From NCBI GenBank assembly GCA_002296055.1, contig DBHE01000230.1, positions 1-26,927 on the forward strand: a stretch of 26,927 bases of DNA, written 5' to 3'. Below the pieces are notes generated by a model. That model did not search any database. It saw nothing but the letters and a program-made list of their open reading frames with translations, and was not told the origin of the DNA. This DNA comes from Pseudomonadaceae bacterium UBA836 (GTDB lineage Bacteria > Pseudomonadota > Gammaproteobacteria > Pseudomonadales > Pseudomonadaceae). Position 1 is the first letter of the stretch, and every line of letters starts with the position of its first letter. This document shows, in pieces, positions 7,621 to 14,841 of the stretch. Both the position numbers and the translations under genes were made by a program.

Positions 7621-7641
7621 ATAAATACAAGAGCGTACACT
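7614..7641 (+). promoter_or_regulatory. Putative promoter of the marR-efflux operon
   Basis: A sigma70-like pair, TTGCTA (7614-7619) and TACACT (7636-7641), is separated by 16 bases. Each box matches four of six consensus positions. The -35 lies inside operator 1, and operator 2 falls on the expected start of transcription, so both operators could block RNA polymerase. Confidence 0.55.
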
Positions 7642-7646
7642 AATGC

Positions 7647-7658
7647 TTAGCAAGCTAA
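7647..7658. promoter_or_regulatory. Probable MarR operator 2
   Basis: The perfect inverted repeat TTAGC-AA-GCTAA is identical in its arms to operator 1 and 38 bases from it centre to centre. It lies just downstream of the putative -10 box and about 17 bases before the marR start codon. Confidence 0.7.
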
Positions 7659-7675
7659 TTAATTTGAGGTGAAAT

Positions 7676-8155
7676 ATGAGTGACAAGGCGCCTGCGCTGC
7701 ACGAAACCCTGCGCCCCTCGATGGGCGCGGCTATGGGACGGATACATCGTCTGTGGCGCAGCGCAATCAACCAGGCAGTCGGTGAGCTGGGTATGACCGA
7801 GGCGCGCTGGGCGGTCCTGCTGCATCTGGTCAAGGTGGGGGAGGGGTGTACTCAGCAGGTGTTGGCCGATGAGCTGGCTATCGAGATGCCCTCGTTGACG
7901 CGCACGCTCAATCAACTGCAGGAGCAGGAGCTGATCGAGCGCCGCCGTGATCCGGCCGATGGCCGGGTGCACACCCTGTGGTTTACGCCCGCAGGGCGTC
8001 AGCGGGTGGCTGATTTGGCGGTGCATGTGGCACGCGTGCGTGAGCAGATCTATCAGGGCCTGAGTACCGAGCAGCTCGATGCCTTTGCCGAGGTGCTGTT
8101 GCAGATGGAAGTTAATGTGCGCGGGATACTCAGCCCCGGGGAGGCGTCAGCATGA
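7676..8155 (+). CDS. MarR-family transcriptional regulator
   Basis: A 159-residue winged-helix repressor of the MarR/SlyA type. The DNA-binding core (about 30-105) has the characteristic pattern EARWAVLLHL, then CTQQVLADELAIEMPSLTR, then LEQELIERRRDPADGRVH in slightly varied form (the RRRDPADGR wing with its conserved Asp and Arg). Helices at both ends form the dimer interface. The ATG is preceded by GAGGTGAAAT, a good ribosome-binding site. The stop overlaps the start of the adaptor gene (ATGA), so regulator and efflux genes are co-translated. Twin palindromes upstream make autorepression likely, with derepression by a small hydrophobic or phenolic ligand being the usual mode in this family. 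The real ligand is unknown. Confidence 0.9.
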   Translation: MSDKAPALHETLRPSMGAAMGRIHRLWRSAINQAVGELGMTEARWAVLLHLVKVGEGCTQQVLADELAIEMPSLTRTLNQLQEQELIERRRDPADGRVHTLWFTPAGRQRVADLAVHVARVREQIYQGLSTEQLDAFAEVLLQMEVNVRGILSPGEASA

Positions 8156-9213
8156 CACCCGATCAGATATTTGCCCGCTGGGTGCGTGCGGCGCTGCTGC
8201 TGTTTGCCGTGGTGTTTGTGTACTTTCTGGCGGCCGACCTGTGGATGCCGCTGACACCGCAGGCCCGCGTGATGCATCCGGTGGTGCGGGTAGCCCCGCA
8301 AGTCAGCGGGCAGGTAGTGGCGGTGCCGGTTACTGACAACCAGCATGTCCAGGGCGGCGACGTGCTGTTCAGGCTTGACCCACGGCCCTATGAGCTGGCG
8401 GTGCAGCAGGCGCAGTTGGCGCTGGAAGCGGCCGAACGCGACAACGCTGGCTATGACGCGTCGCTGGCGGCGGCCGAGGCCGAGGTGCGTGCCGCGCAGG
8501 TGCAGGTGAACGAGCTGGCCCGCGAGCACGGCCGCTTATCCACCCTGCTGGCCAGCCGCAATGTGTCCCAGCAGCTGTATGACCAGACCCAGTCAAACTA
8601 CCAGGCGGCGCAGTCGGCGTTGTCCAGTGCCAAGGCACGCGCCGAGCAGCTGCGTGTGCAGCGCGGTCTGACCGACGAGGACAATCTGCGTCTGCGCCAG
8701 GCGCGCAATGACCTGGAGCGCGCCGAGCTCAATCTGGGCTACACCGAAGTACGTGCGCAGGAAGCAGGCATTGTCTCCAACCTGCAGGTCAAGCCCGGCA
8801 CCTTTGCCAGTGTCGGTGGCTCGCTGGCCGCCTTGGTCAGTGACGATGCCGATGTGATCGCCGACTTTCGCGAGAAGTCGCTGGTGCACATGCAGCGTGG
8901 CGAGGCCGCAGCGGTCGTGTTTGATGCCCTGCCGGGCCAGGTGTTCGATGCGCACGTTATTGCTGTGGATGCCGGCACACAGCAGGGGCAGCTGATGCCC
9001 GACGGCACGCTCGCCGCGCCGGAGACCTCTGACCGCTGGGTGCGCGATGCCCAACGCCAACGCATCCATCTGCAGTTGGAAGAGCCTGCGCTGCTCAGTG
9101 AGCTGCCCTCCGGAGCGCGCGCGACTGTGCAGCTATACCCGGTTGGCGGCCTGGCCGAGCTACTGGGGAGCGTGCAGATTCATCTGGTCAGCCTCATGCA
9201 TTACATCTACTGA
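8152..9213 (+). CDS. HlyD/EmrA-type membrane fusion (periplasmic adaptor) protein
   Basis: A 353-residue periplasmic adaptor linking an inner-membrane exporter to an outer-membrane channel. It has one N-terminal membrane helix (about 11-29), then the first half of a lipoyl-like domain (VVRVAPQVSGQVVAVPV ... DNQHVQGGDVLFRLDP). An Ala/Gln-rich coiled-coil hairpin (about 80-200) follows, then the second lipoyl half (YTEVRAQEAGIVSNLQVKPG) and a beta-barrel domain. Such proteins are regularly paired with DUF2955/FUSC-type inner-membrane partners, as is the case here 9 bases downstream. It overlaps marR by 4 bases. No outer-membrane channel gene is nearby, so a TolC-like protein encoded elsewhere is probably used. 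The substrate is unknown. Confidence 0.92.
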   Translation: MTPDQIFARWVRAALLLFAVVFVYFLAADLWMPLTPQARVMHPVVRVAPQVSGQVVAVPVTDNQHVQGGDVLFRLDPRPYELAVQQAQLALEAAERDNAGYDASLAAAEAEVRAAQVQVNELAREHGRLSTLLASRNVSQQLYDQTQSNYQAAQSALSSAKARAEQLRVQRGLTDEDNLRLRQARNDLERAELNLGYTEVRAQEAGIVSNLQVKPGTFASVGGSLAALVSDDADVIADFREKSLVHMQRGEAAAVVFDALPGQVFDAHVIAVDAGTQQGQLMPDGTLAAPETSDRWVRDAQRQRIHLQLEEPALLSELPSGARATVQLYPVGGLAELLGSVQIHLVSLMHYIY

Positions 9214-9222
9214 GGCCTGGCC

Positions 9223-10260
9223 ATGAAACCCATTTTGCTGATGAGCAAGCGGCAGCTGGATGCCAACGATGTGCGTCAGTGCCTGCGCATCGCCTTTGGC
9301 GGCACCCTCGGCTTTGTTCTGTGCAAGCTGATGGGCTGGAACTACGGCGCCTTTTTTGTTGTGCAGCCGATTCTGTTGCTGGGCATGGTGCCAACGCTCA
9401 ATGGTCACGTCATGCGCCAGTTTGTTGCCAACATGCTGGTGGTGACCCTGTCGGTGCTGGTGGTGCAAGGGTTGTTCGGCGACAAGCCGGTGCCCATGAC
9501 GTTGCTGGTGGCGGGCATGTTCGCCCTGCTGTTTCGGGAGATGAGTCGTGGTGCCCATTTCCTGTTCGGCGCCATGTCGATCGTCAACATGTCGATGCAG
9601 CTGCATTTTGCCAGTTACCCGACCGCGGACATTGGCGATATCGTGGCCTCCAATATTGTCTCGGTGTTTACCACGTTGGGTATCGCCATGCTGATGCACG
9701 TGGTGTTTGCTGATGTGGCGCCGCGTCAGCCCCGGCAGATGCCGAGCAAGCCGCTGACCAATCAGCGCCATGAGGTGATACTGGCCACCACGGTAGCGAC
9801 CCTGTCCTACATTGTCTTTCAGGTGTTCAACCTGCAGAGCGGGCTGTCGGCGCAGGTGGCCAGTATTCTGGTGCTGTTTCCGCTGAACTGGAAAGGTGCG
9901 GGCCCGGCAGGTTGGAACCGCGCCTTGGGTACCCTGGTGGGTTGCAACGTCGGGTTGCTGGTGCAGTTTGTGCTGATGGACCACTTTGATGTGCTGCCCT
10001 TTGTGGCTGCCGGACTGTGGGTCAGCCTGATGCTGTTTGCCCGCATCCACCTGCTGGAAGGGGGCACAGGCGCAGGCTTTGCTGCACTGACCACCATGTC
10101 GATCCTGTTTGGCCAGTATCTCTCTCCTCGGCAGGACCTGTTCTATAGTGACCTGTATCGATTCTGGTCGCTGTCTGTGGCGGTGTTGCTCTCGCTGACG
10201 GCCGTGTATCTCATGCATCTGCTGCTGAACCGCTTCGCCGCTACCAGGCTGCAGGCTTGA
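9223..10260 (+). CDS. DUF2955 (FUSC-like) inner-membrane transporter component
   Basis: A 345-residue polytopic membrane protein made of two similar hydrophobic halves (about 20-165 and 180-340), each with several helices, as in the aromatic-acid exporter/fusaric acid resistance (FUSC) superfamily. The first half has CLRIAFGGTLGFVLCKLMGW followed by a YGAFFVVQPILLLGM helix. The second includes FPLNWKGAGPAGWNRALGT, a basic-glycine loop typical of the family. DUF2955 proteins occur almost always beside a HlyD-type adaptor, as here, and the pair probably exports small, often aromatic, compounds. The start ATG sits 9 bases after the adaptor stop with a weak purine stretch upstream. The family call is good and the substrate unknown. 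Confidence 0.85.
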   Translation: MKPILLMSKRQLDANDVRQCLRIAFGGTLGFVLCKLMGWNYGAFFVVQPILLLGMVPTLNGHVMRQFVANMLVVTLSVLVVQGLFGDKPVPMTLLVAGMFALLFREMSRGAHFLFGAMSIVNMSMQLHFASYPTADIGDIVASNIVSVFTTLGIAMLMHVVFADVAPRQPRQMPSKPLTNQRHEVILATTVATLSYIVFQVFNLQSGLSAQVASILVLFPLNWKGAGPAGWNRALGTLVGCNVGLLVQFVLMDHFDVLPFVAAGLWVSLMLFARIHLLEGGTGAGFAALTTMSILFGQYLSPRQDLFYSDLYRFWSLSVAVLLSLTAVYLMHLLLNRFAATRLQA

Positions 10261-10279
10261 GTAGCACAGGAGAGTTGTC

Positions 10280-10975
10280 TTGCGGTTAACCTCGTTCGGA
10301 GACGAATATCGCGCGCTGGTGGTTGGCAGCGGTGCTCTGGGGCAGGCCTTTTGCGAGCTGCTGCGCGAGGATCCGGCGTGCGCGGGTGTCACTGTGTTGA
10401 GCCGCGCCACCCAGCCGGGCTTTGATCTGCTTGAGCCGGCCAGCTTCGCCGCGGCCGCCCAGGCCGTGGCAGCGCAGGCTCCGTATCAGCTGGTGCTGAT
10501 CGCGACTGGTGTGCTGCATGACGCCGAGATCCAGCCGGAGAAATCGCTCGCCGCGATAGACGCCGAGGCGATGCAGAGCGTCTTTCAAATCAACAGCATC
10601 GGGCCAGCACTGCTGCTGCAGCATGTGTTGCCGTTGCTGGATCGCAAGGGTGCCCTGGCCGTGCTGTCGGCTCGGGTTGGCAGCATTGCCGACAACCGTC
10701 TCGGCGGCTGGTATGCCTACCGCGCGTCCAAGGCGGCGCTGAATATGCTGCTCAAGACGGCGGCTATTGAGCATGCGCGGCGTTACCCCGAGGCGCGACT
10801 GCTCAGCCTGCACCCTGGCACGGTGGTGTCGCCGCTGTCACAGCCTTTCAGGGGCGCGGCCGCAGCGCGCCCGGCTCGGCAGGCGGCTGCACAGCTGCTG
10901 TCGGTAGTGGATAACGCGACGGCAGCCGATAGCGGCGGGTTCTTCGCCTATGACGGCGCAGTTATACCCTGGTAA
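10280..10975 (+). CDS. Short-chain dehydrogenase/reductase (C-factor/CsgA-like SDR)
   Basis: A 231-residue Rossmann-fold oxidoreductase. The nucleotide-binding glycine motif is VVGSGALGQ (GSGALG 16-21). The IATGVLH segment (74-80) takes the place of the NNAG motif, and the catalytic YxxxK is Tyr147-Lys151 (AYRASKAALN) with Ser130 or Ser135 as the likely third residue. SLHPGTVVSPLS is typical of the CsgA/C-factor-like subfamily. The start is TTG at 10280 with AGGAG about eight bases upstream; no better ATG lies in the N-terminal part. It begins 19 bases after the DUF2955 gene, probably in the same transcript, suggesting that it modifies a compound handled by the exporter. That link is inference from position only. 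Confidence 0.85.
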   Translation: MRLTSFGDEYRALVVGSGALGQAFCELLREDPACAGVTVLSRATQPGFDLLEPASFAAAAQAVAAQAPYQLVLIATGVLHDAEIQPEKSLAAIDAEAMQSVFQINSIGPALLLQHVLPLLDRKGALAVLSARVGSIADNRLGGWYAYRASKAALNMLLKTAAIEHARRYPEARLLSLHPGTVVSPLSQPFRGAAAARPARQAAAQLLSVVDNATAADSGGFFAYDGAVIPW

Positions 10976-10989
10976 GCGGGAGTGGATAG

Positions 10990-11301
10990 ATGACCTTGCA
11001 AGAGCTGATCAGCCTGGCTGAACGAGGCGCGGTGCGGGAGCTTGATGTGCTGTCGTTGGAGGGCAGCCTCTATATCCTGCGCGCATACCTGCCTCAGGGC
11101 GTGCGTACGCTGCAGGACGCGCATGGCAAAACCTGCTCCTGGCGCTCTACCAGCGAGCTGCGTGATTATTTTCGTGACAGCCCAACGGTGAGGATGCTGC
11201 CCTGCACCTTGAGCCAGCAGGTGGTCCATGATGAGATGTGTGGCACTCGCAGTGGGCCGGTGGAGCCGCTGCGCATTGCGTTTTCTCTGGGCTCCGGCTG
11301 A
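10990..11301 (+). CDS. DUF6482 family protein
   Basis: A 103-residue soluble protein without signal peptide or membrane helix. It matches, from memory, a small Pseudomonas-group family (DUF6482). The N-terminal pattern LQELISLAERGAVRELDVLS leads into LEGSLYILRA, and the C-terminal signature is QQVVHDEMCG. The family has no known function. The ATG lies 14 bases after the SDR stop, with a GGGAGTGGA stretch upstream that can serve as ribosome-binding site. It is the last gene of the putative marR operon. A two-strand/one-helix fold is likely, but I cannot assign a role. Confidence 0.72.
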   Translation: MTLQELISLAERGAVRELDVLSLEGSLYILRAYLPQGVRTLQDAHGKTCSWRSTSELRDYFRDSPTVRMLPCTLSQQVVHDEMCGTRSGPVEPLRIAFSLGSG

Positions 11302-11319
11302 GAGACACTAATCAGTGCT

Positions 11320-11332
11320 GGCGTAACACGCC
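11320..11332 (+). terminator. Weak candidate terminator after the marR operon
   Basis: A short hairpin GGCGT-AAC-ACGCC is followed by TTTGCTT, 18 bases after the DUF6482 stop. The stem is only 5 bp, so this could be chance. It is the only stem-plus-T arrangement seen in the 111 bases before trkH. Confidence 0.25.
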
Positions 11333-11412
11333 TTTGCTTGAGGATTCCGCGCGCGGTGAGCGCAGTTTGGCTATCATGTGCGGCACTCTTGCGCCCTTGG
11401 GGGGCTCTTTGC

Positions 11413-12861
11413 ATGGTGCGCTTTCTGCGACCGGTTCTTTTTGTCTGCGGTATCCTGACGCTGATCATGGCTGGCCTGATGCTGGCGGTGGCGGCTTTTT
11501 CCTGGTGGCGACAAGACCCGGAGATGGAGGTCTTTCTGATCTCCTTTGGCATTACCTTGGGCTGCGGCTTGCTGCTGGTAATGGGGTGTCGTGACCGAGG
11601 CTTTCATCTGGTGGCGCGTCAGCTCTACCTGCTGACCAGCCTGAGCTGGGTGCTGATGTCGCTGTTTGGTGCCTTGCCACTGTTCTTCAGCCACTTTCAG
11701 CTGAGTGCTGAGGACGCTGTGTTTGAAGCGGTGTCGGGCATTACCACAACAGGTTCAACCGTTCTCAGCGGCATCGAGCACCTGGCGCCAAGCCTGTTGC
11801 TGTGGCGCTCGCTGCTGCAATGGCTGGGCGGGCTTGGGGTGATTGGTATGGCAGTGTCTATCCTGCCGTTTTTGCGGGTGGGCGGCATGCGTCTGTTCCA
11901 CACCGAATCCTCCGACTGGTCGGACAAGTCGATTCCGCGCGTGCAATCGCTGGCGCGCTTGCTGGTGCTGACCTATCTGACCCTCTCGGTCTGTTGCACG
12001 CTCTGTTATTGGCTGGCCGGCATGAGTTTGTTTGATGCGGTCAACCACGCGATGGCGACGGTGTCGACCGGTGGCTTTGCTACCGATGATCGCTCCATGG
12101 GGCGCTTCTCGCTTGGCGTGCTGTGGGTCTCCATCCTGTTCATGGTGCTCAGCGCGCTCCCCTTTACATTGTTAATCGGTTTTTTTCGGCGGCGCTCGCT
12201 GGAGTTGTTCAGAAATCAGCAGGTGCTGGGTTTTTTCGCCATCATCGCTGCGGTTTCCTTGCTGCTGACCGCGGACCTGATCGAGCTGCAGCTGTTTGCG
12301 CCCTTCGAGGCGTTCACCCAGGCGACCTTCAATCTGGTGTCGGTTATCAGTACCACCGGGTTTGCCTCGGCCGACTACACCCAGTGGGGCACCTTCAGTA
12401 TCGCGCTGTTTTTTGTGGTGATGTTTATCGGCGGCTGCTCTGGCTCTACCAGCGGCGGCATGAAGGTGTTTCGCTTTCAGCTAAGTTATCTGTTTCTGCG
12501 CAGCCAGATTCGCAAGCTGATTCACCCCAGCGGGGTGTTTGTTACCCAGTACAACGGCCGGCCGGTGCAGGACGATATCATTCTCTCGGCCGTAGCCTTT
12601 TCCTTTCTGTTTTTTGTCACCCTGGCGGCGACAACGCTGCTACTGGCGCTGATGGGGCTAGACCTGATGACCAGTCTGACGGCAGCGGCCACCGCGTTGA
12701 CCAACGTGGGCCCTGGGTTGGGTGACATCATTGGCCCGGCGGGTAATTTTGCCAGTCTGCCGGTGGCGGCCAAGTGGCTGTTGTCCTTTGCCATGCTGAT
12801 GGGGCGCTTGGAGTTACTGACGCTGATGGTACTCTTTACCCCCATGTTCTGGCGTGGGTGA
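11413..12861 (+). CDS. trkH: Trk potassium uptake system, membrane subunit TrkH
   Basis: A 482-residue K+ channel-like subunit of the inner membrane. It consists of four membrane-pore-membrane repeats plus two extra N-terminal helices. All four selectivity-filter loops are visible: SGITTTGST (~108-116), VSTGGFATD (~217-225), ISTTGFASAD (~312-321) and ALTNVGPGLG (~428-437). Repeat three is followed by the intramembrane glycine/serine loop GGCSGSTSGGMKVFR (~340-354), which acts as the gate in the family. Length agrees with Pseudomonas TrkH. The ATG at 11413 gives the family start; the open frame extends 25 codons upstream from a TTG but this adds non-family residues. TATCAT at 11372-11377 could be a -10 box, although no matching -35 is seen. 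It is followed 27 bases later by its regulatory partner trkA. Confidence 0.95.
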   Translation: MVRFLRPVLFVCGILTLIMAGLMLAVAAFSWWRQDPEMEVFLISFGITLGCGLLLVMGCRDRGFHLVARQLYLLTSLSWVLMSLFGALPLFFSHFQLSAEDAVFEAVSGITTTGSTVLSGIEHLAPSLLLWRSLLQWLGGLGVIGMAVSILPFLRVGGMRLFHTESSDWSDKSIPRVQSLARLLVLTYLTLSVCCTLCYWLAGMSLFDAVNHAMATVSTGGFATDDRSMGRFSLGVLWVSILFMVLSALPFTLLIGFFRRRSLELFRNQQVLGFFAIIAAVSLLLTADLIELQLFAPFEAFTQATFNLVSVISTTGFASADYTQWGTFSIALFFVVMFIGGCSGSTSGGMKVFRFQLSYLFLRSQIRKLIHPSGVFVTQYNGRPVQDDIILSAVAFSFLFFVTLAATTLLLALMGLDLMTSLTAAATALTNVGPGLGDIIGPAGNFASLPVAAKWLLSFAMLMGRLELLTLMVLFTPMFWRG

Positions 12862-12888
12862 CTATATGGGATCGGGAGAGACAGTCTG

Positions 12889-14268
12889 ATGCGCATCATC
12901 ATTCTTGGCGCAGGCCAAGTGGGCCGCAGTCTGGTTGAGCATCTGGTCAGCGAGAAGAACCACATAACCGTGGTGGATACTAATCCGGCGCGGCTGCAGA
13001 TGGTGCACGAGCTGCACGACGTCAATATTCTGTGCGCCCACGGTGCCCATCCGGTCACCTTGTCCAAGGCCGGCGCCGATGATGCTGACATGCTGGTGGC
13101 GGTTACCAACAGCGACGAGGTCAACATGATCGCCTGTCAGGTGGCCCAGTCGTTGTTCCACGTACCCAACAAGGTCGCGCGGGTGCGGGAGCCGGGCTAC
13201 ATGGAGCAAAACCAGGCGCTGTTTGCCAAGGCGGCTGTACCGGTAGATGTGCTGATCAATCCCGAGGCGCTGGTGACTCAGCACCTGAAAAAGCTGATCC
13301 GCTACCCCGGTGCGCTGCAGGTGATCAACTTTGCCGATGGCTTGGCGCAGCTGGTGGCGGTGCGCGCCACTACTGGCGGCGCGCTGGTCGGTCAACGCAT
13401 CTCGGCCCTGCGCGAGCGCTTGCCGGCGGTGGAAATTCGCGTGGCAGCCATCTTTCGACAGAATCATTCTGTGGTGCCGGACGGCGATACCGTGATTCAG
13501 GACGGCGACGAGGTGTTCTTTGTCGCAGCCCGCCCCGACATTCGCCTGGTGTTGAACGAGTTGCGGCGCCGGGAAAAGCCCTACAAGCGCATTGTGATTG
13601 CCGGCGGCGGCAATATTGGCGCGCGCCTGGCCCGTGTGCTGGAAGAGGATTACCGGGTCAAGATGATTGAGCAGGATATGGCGCGCTGTCAGCTGCTGTC
13701 CGAGCGCTTGCGCAAGACCACGGTGCTGTACGGCAGTGCCTCGGATCGTGAGCTGCTGCTGGAGGAGAGCATCGAGTCGGCGGACGTCTTTCTGGCCCTG
13801 ACCAATGATGATGAAGCCAACATCATGTCGTCCATGCTGGCCAAGCGCATGGGCGCACGTACCGTGATTACCCTGATCAGCAATCCGTCGTATGCCGAGC
13901 TGGTGCAGGGCGGCAGTATCGATATCGCTATTTCGCCGCAGCAGGCGACCATTGGCGCGCTGCTGACGCATGTGCGGCGCGGTGACGTGGTGGCGGTGCA
14001 TTCGCTGCGGCGCGGCACGGCCGAGGCCATGGAGGCGGTGGCGCACGGTGATCCGCAAAGCTCGCAAGTGGTTGGCAAGCGTATCGACGAGCTGCCTTTG
14101 CCGCCGGGTGCCATGGTTGGCGCGGTGGTGCGTGGCGAGGACGTGATCATTGCCCACGACAGCACGCAGATTGAAGAGGGTGATCACGTCATTGTGCTAG
14201 TGCCCGACAAGCGGGACATGCAGGCGGTAGAGCGTCTGTTCCAGGTGGGGCTGACTTTTTTGCTGTGA
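12889..14268 (+). CDS. trkA: Trk potassium uptake regulator TrkA
   Basis: A 459-residue cytoplasmic NAD(H)/nucleotide-binding regulator of TrkH. It contains two consecutive RCK units, each with an N-terminal Rossmann domain and a C-terminal RCK_C domain. The first dinucleotide motif is ILGAGQVG (6-12), with Asp30 ending the second strand (TVVDTN). The second is IAGGGNIG (~237-244). NSDEVNM and NDDEANIM are the matching loop sequences after each fourth strand. Length is normal for TrkA (about 458). GGGAGAG lies nine bases before the ATG. In P. aeruginosa, as I recall, trkA lies with fmt/rsmB and trkH is elsewhere; here channel and regulator are adjacent and probably co-transcribed. Confidence 0.96.
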   Translation: MRIIILGAGQVGRSLVEHLVSEKNHITVVDTNPARLQMVHELHDVNILCAHGAHPVTLSKAGADDADMLVAVTNSDEVNMIACQVAQSLFHVPNKVARVREPGYMEQNQALFAKAAVPVDVLINPEALVTQHLKKLIRYPGALQVINFADGLAQLVAVRATTGGALVGQRISALRERLPAVEIRVAAIFRQNHSVVPDGDTVIQDGDEVFFVAARPDIRLVLNELRRREKPYKRIVIAGGGNIGARLARVLEEDYRVKMIEQDMARCQLLSERLRKTTVLYGSASDRELLLEESIESADVFLALTNDDEANIMSSMLAKRMGARTVITLISNPSYAELVQGGSIDIAISPQQATIGALLTHVRRGDVVAVHSLRRGTAEAMEAVAHGDPQSSQVVGKRIDELPLPPGAMVGAVVRGEDVIIAHDSTQIEEGDHVIVLVPDKRDMQAVERLFQVGLTFLL

Positions 14269-14295
14269 GTCAGCCGCTATTACCTAGCTGGCGCC

Positions 14296-14811
14296 TCAGT
14301 CCGCGTCGCGCAGCTCGACCATCAGGTCGTCGGTCAGATTCTCGAGGGCATCGCGCAGGGCGTCCAGGTCGGTCTGCGGGTAGACACCCAAGCGGGCTTC
14401 GGCCTTGAACAGCATGTCAGCACTCATGGGGGCCGGCACGCACTCGGTTTCCAGCGACTCGACGTTGACGCCGTGGCTGGCCAGGACACGTGAGACCTCG
14501 TGCACAATGCCGGCCCGGTCGTTACCGACCAGATTGAGGATCAGTGCGCTCTGCACCGGCTCATCGGCCTGACCACTGATGGCCACCTGAACGTTGATGC
14601 CCAGGTGGGACAGCTCTTCCAGATCAACACGCAATGCGTCCAGCTGTTCGTTACCTACGTCAACCCGCAGAATGCCGGCAAATTGGCCCGCCATGCGCGC
14701 CATACGGCTTTCCAGCCAATTGCCGCCGTGGCGATTGATAGTCTGGGCCAGGCTCTCGACCAGGCCGGGTTTGTCGGCAGAAATAACGGTAATCACGAGC
14801 GGGGTGGTCAT
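14296..14811 (-). CDS. GcvR-like protein with two ACT domains
   Basis: A 171-residue protein composed of two ACT domains (about 5-80 and 88-165), the architecture of GcvR, which in E. coli binds glycine and antagonises the activator GcvA of the glycine cleavage operon. The first domain starts LVITVISADKPGLVESLAQTI in outline, and the second contains LILNLVGNDRAGIVHEVSRV. Both show the small-residue ligand-binding loop at the strand-1/helix-1 junction. An AAAGGAG site lies seven bases before the ATG, a strong start. It is the second gene of a pair with the HDOD gene (30-base gap). A glycine-cleavage gene lies at the left window edge, but 14 kb away, so linkage is not informative. Regulation of gcv genes is possible by family, not shown. 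Confidence 0.82.
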   Translation of the reverse strand: MTTPLVITVISADKPGLVESLAQTINRHGGNWLESRMARMAGQFAGILRVDVGNEQLDALRVDLEELSHLGINVQVAISGQADEPVQSALILNLVGNDRAGIVHEVSRVLASHGVNVESLETECVPAPMSADMLFKAEARLGVYPQTDLDALRDALENLTDDLMVELRDAD

Positions 14812-14841
14812 GCACTGTCTCCTTTGGGCGTGGCGCGCAAA

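Noticed and set aside
12862..14187. A 441-codon frame antisense to trkA, and a similar one at 9160-10410 antisense to the DUF2955 gene
   Set aside because: Both are mirror frames of clear genes in high-GC DNA, with His/Gln-rich low-complexity translations.
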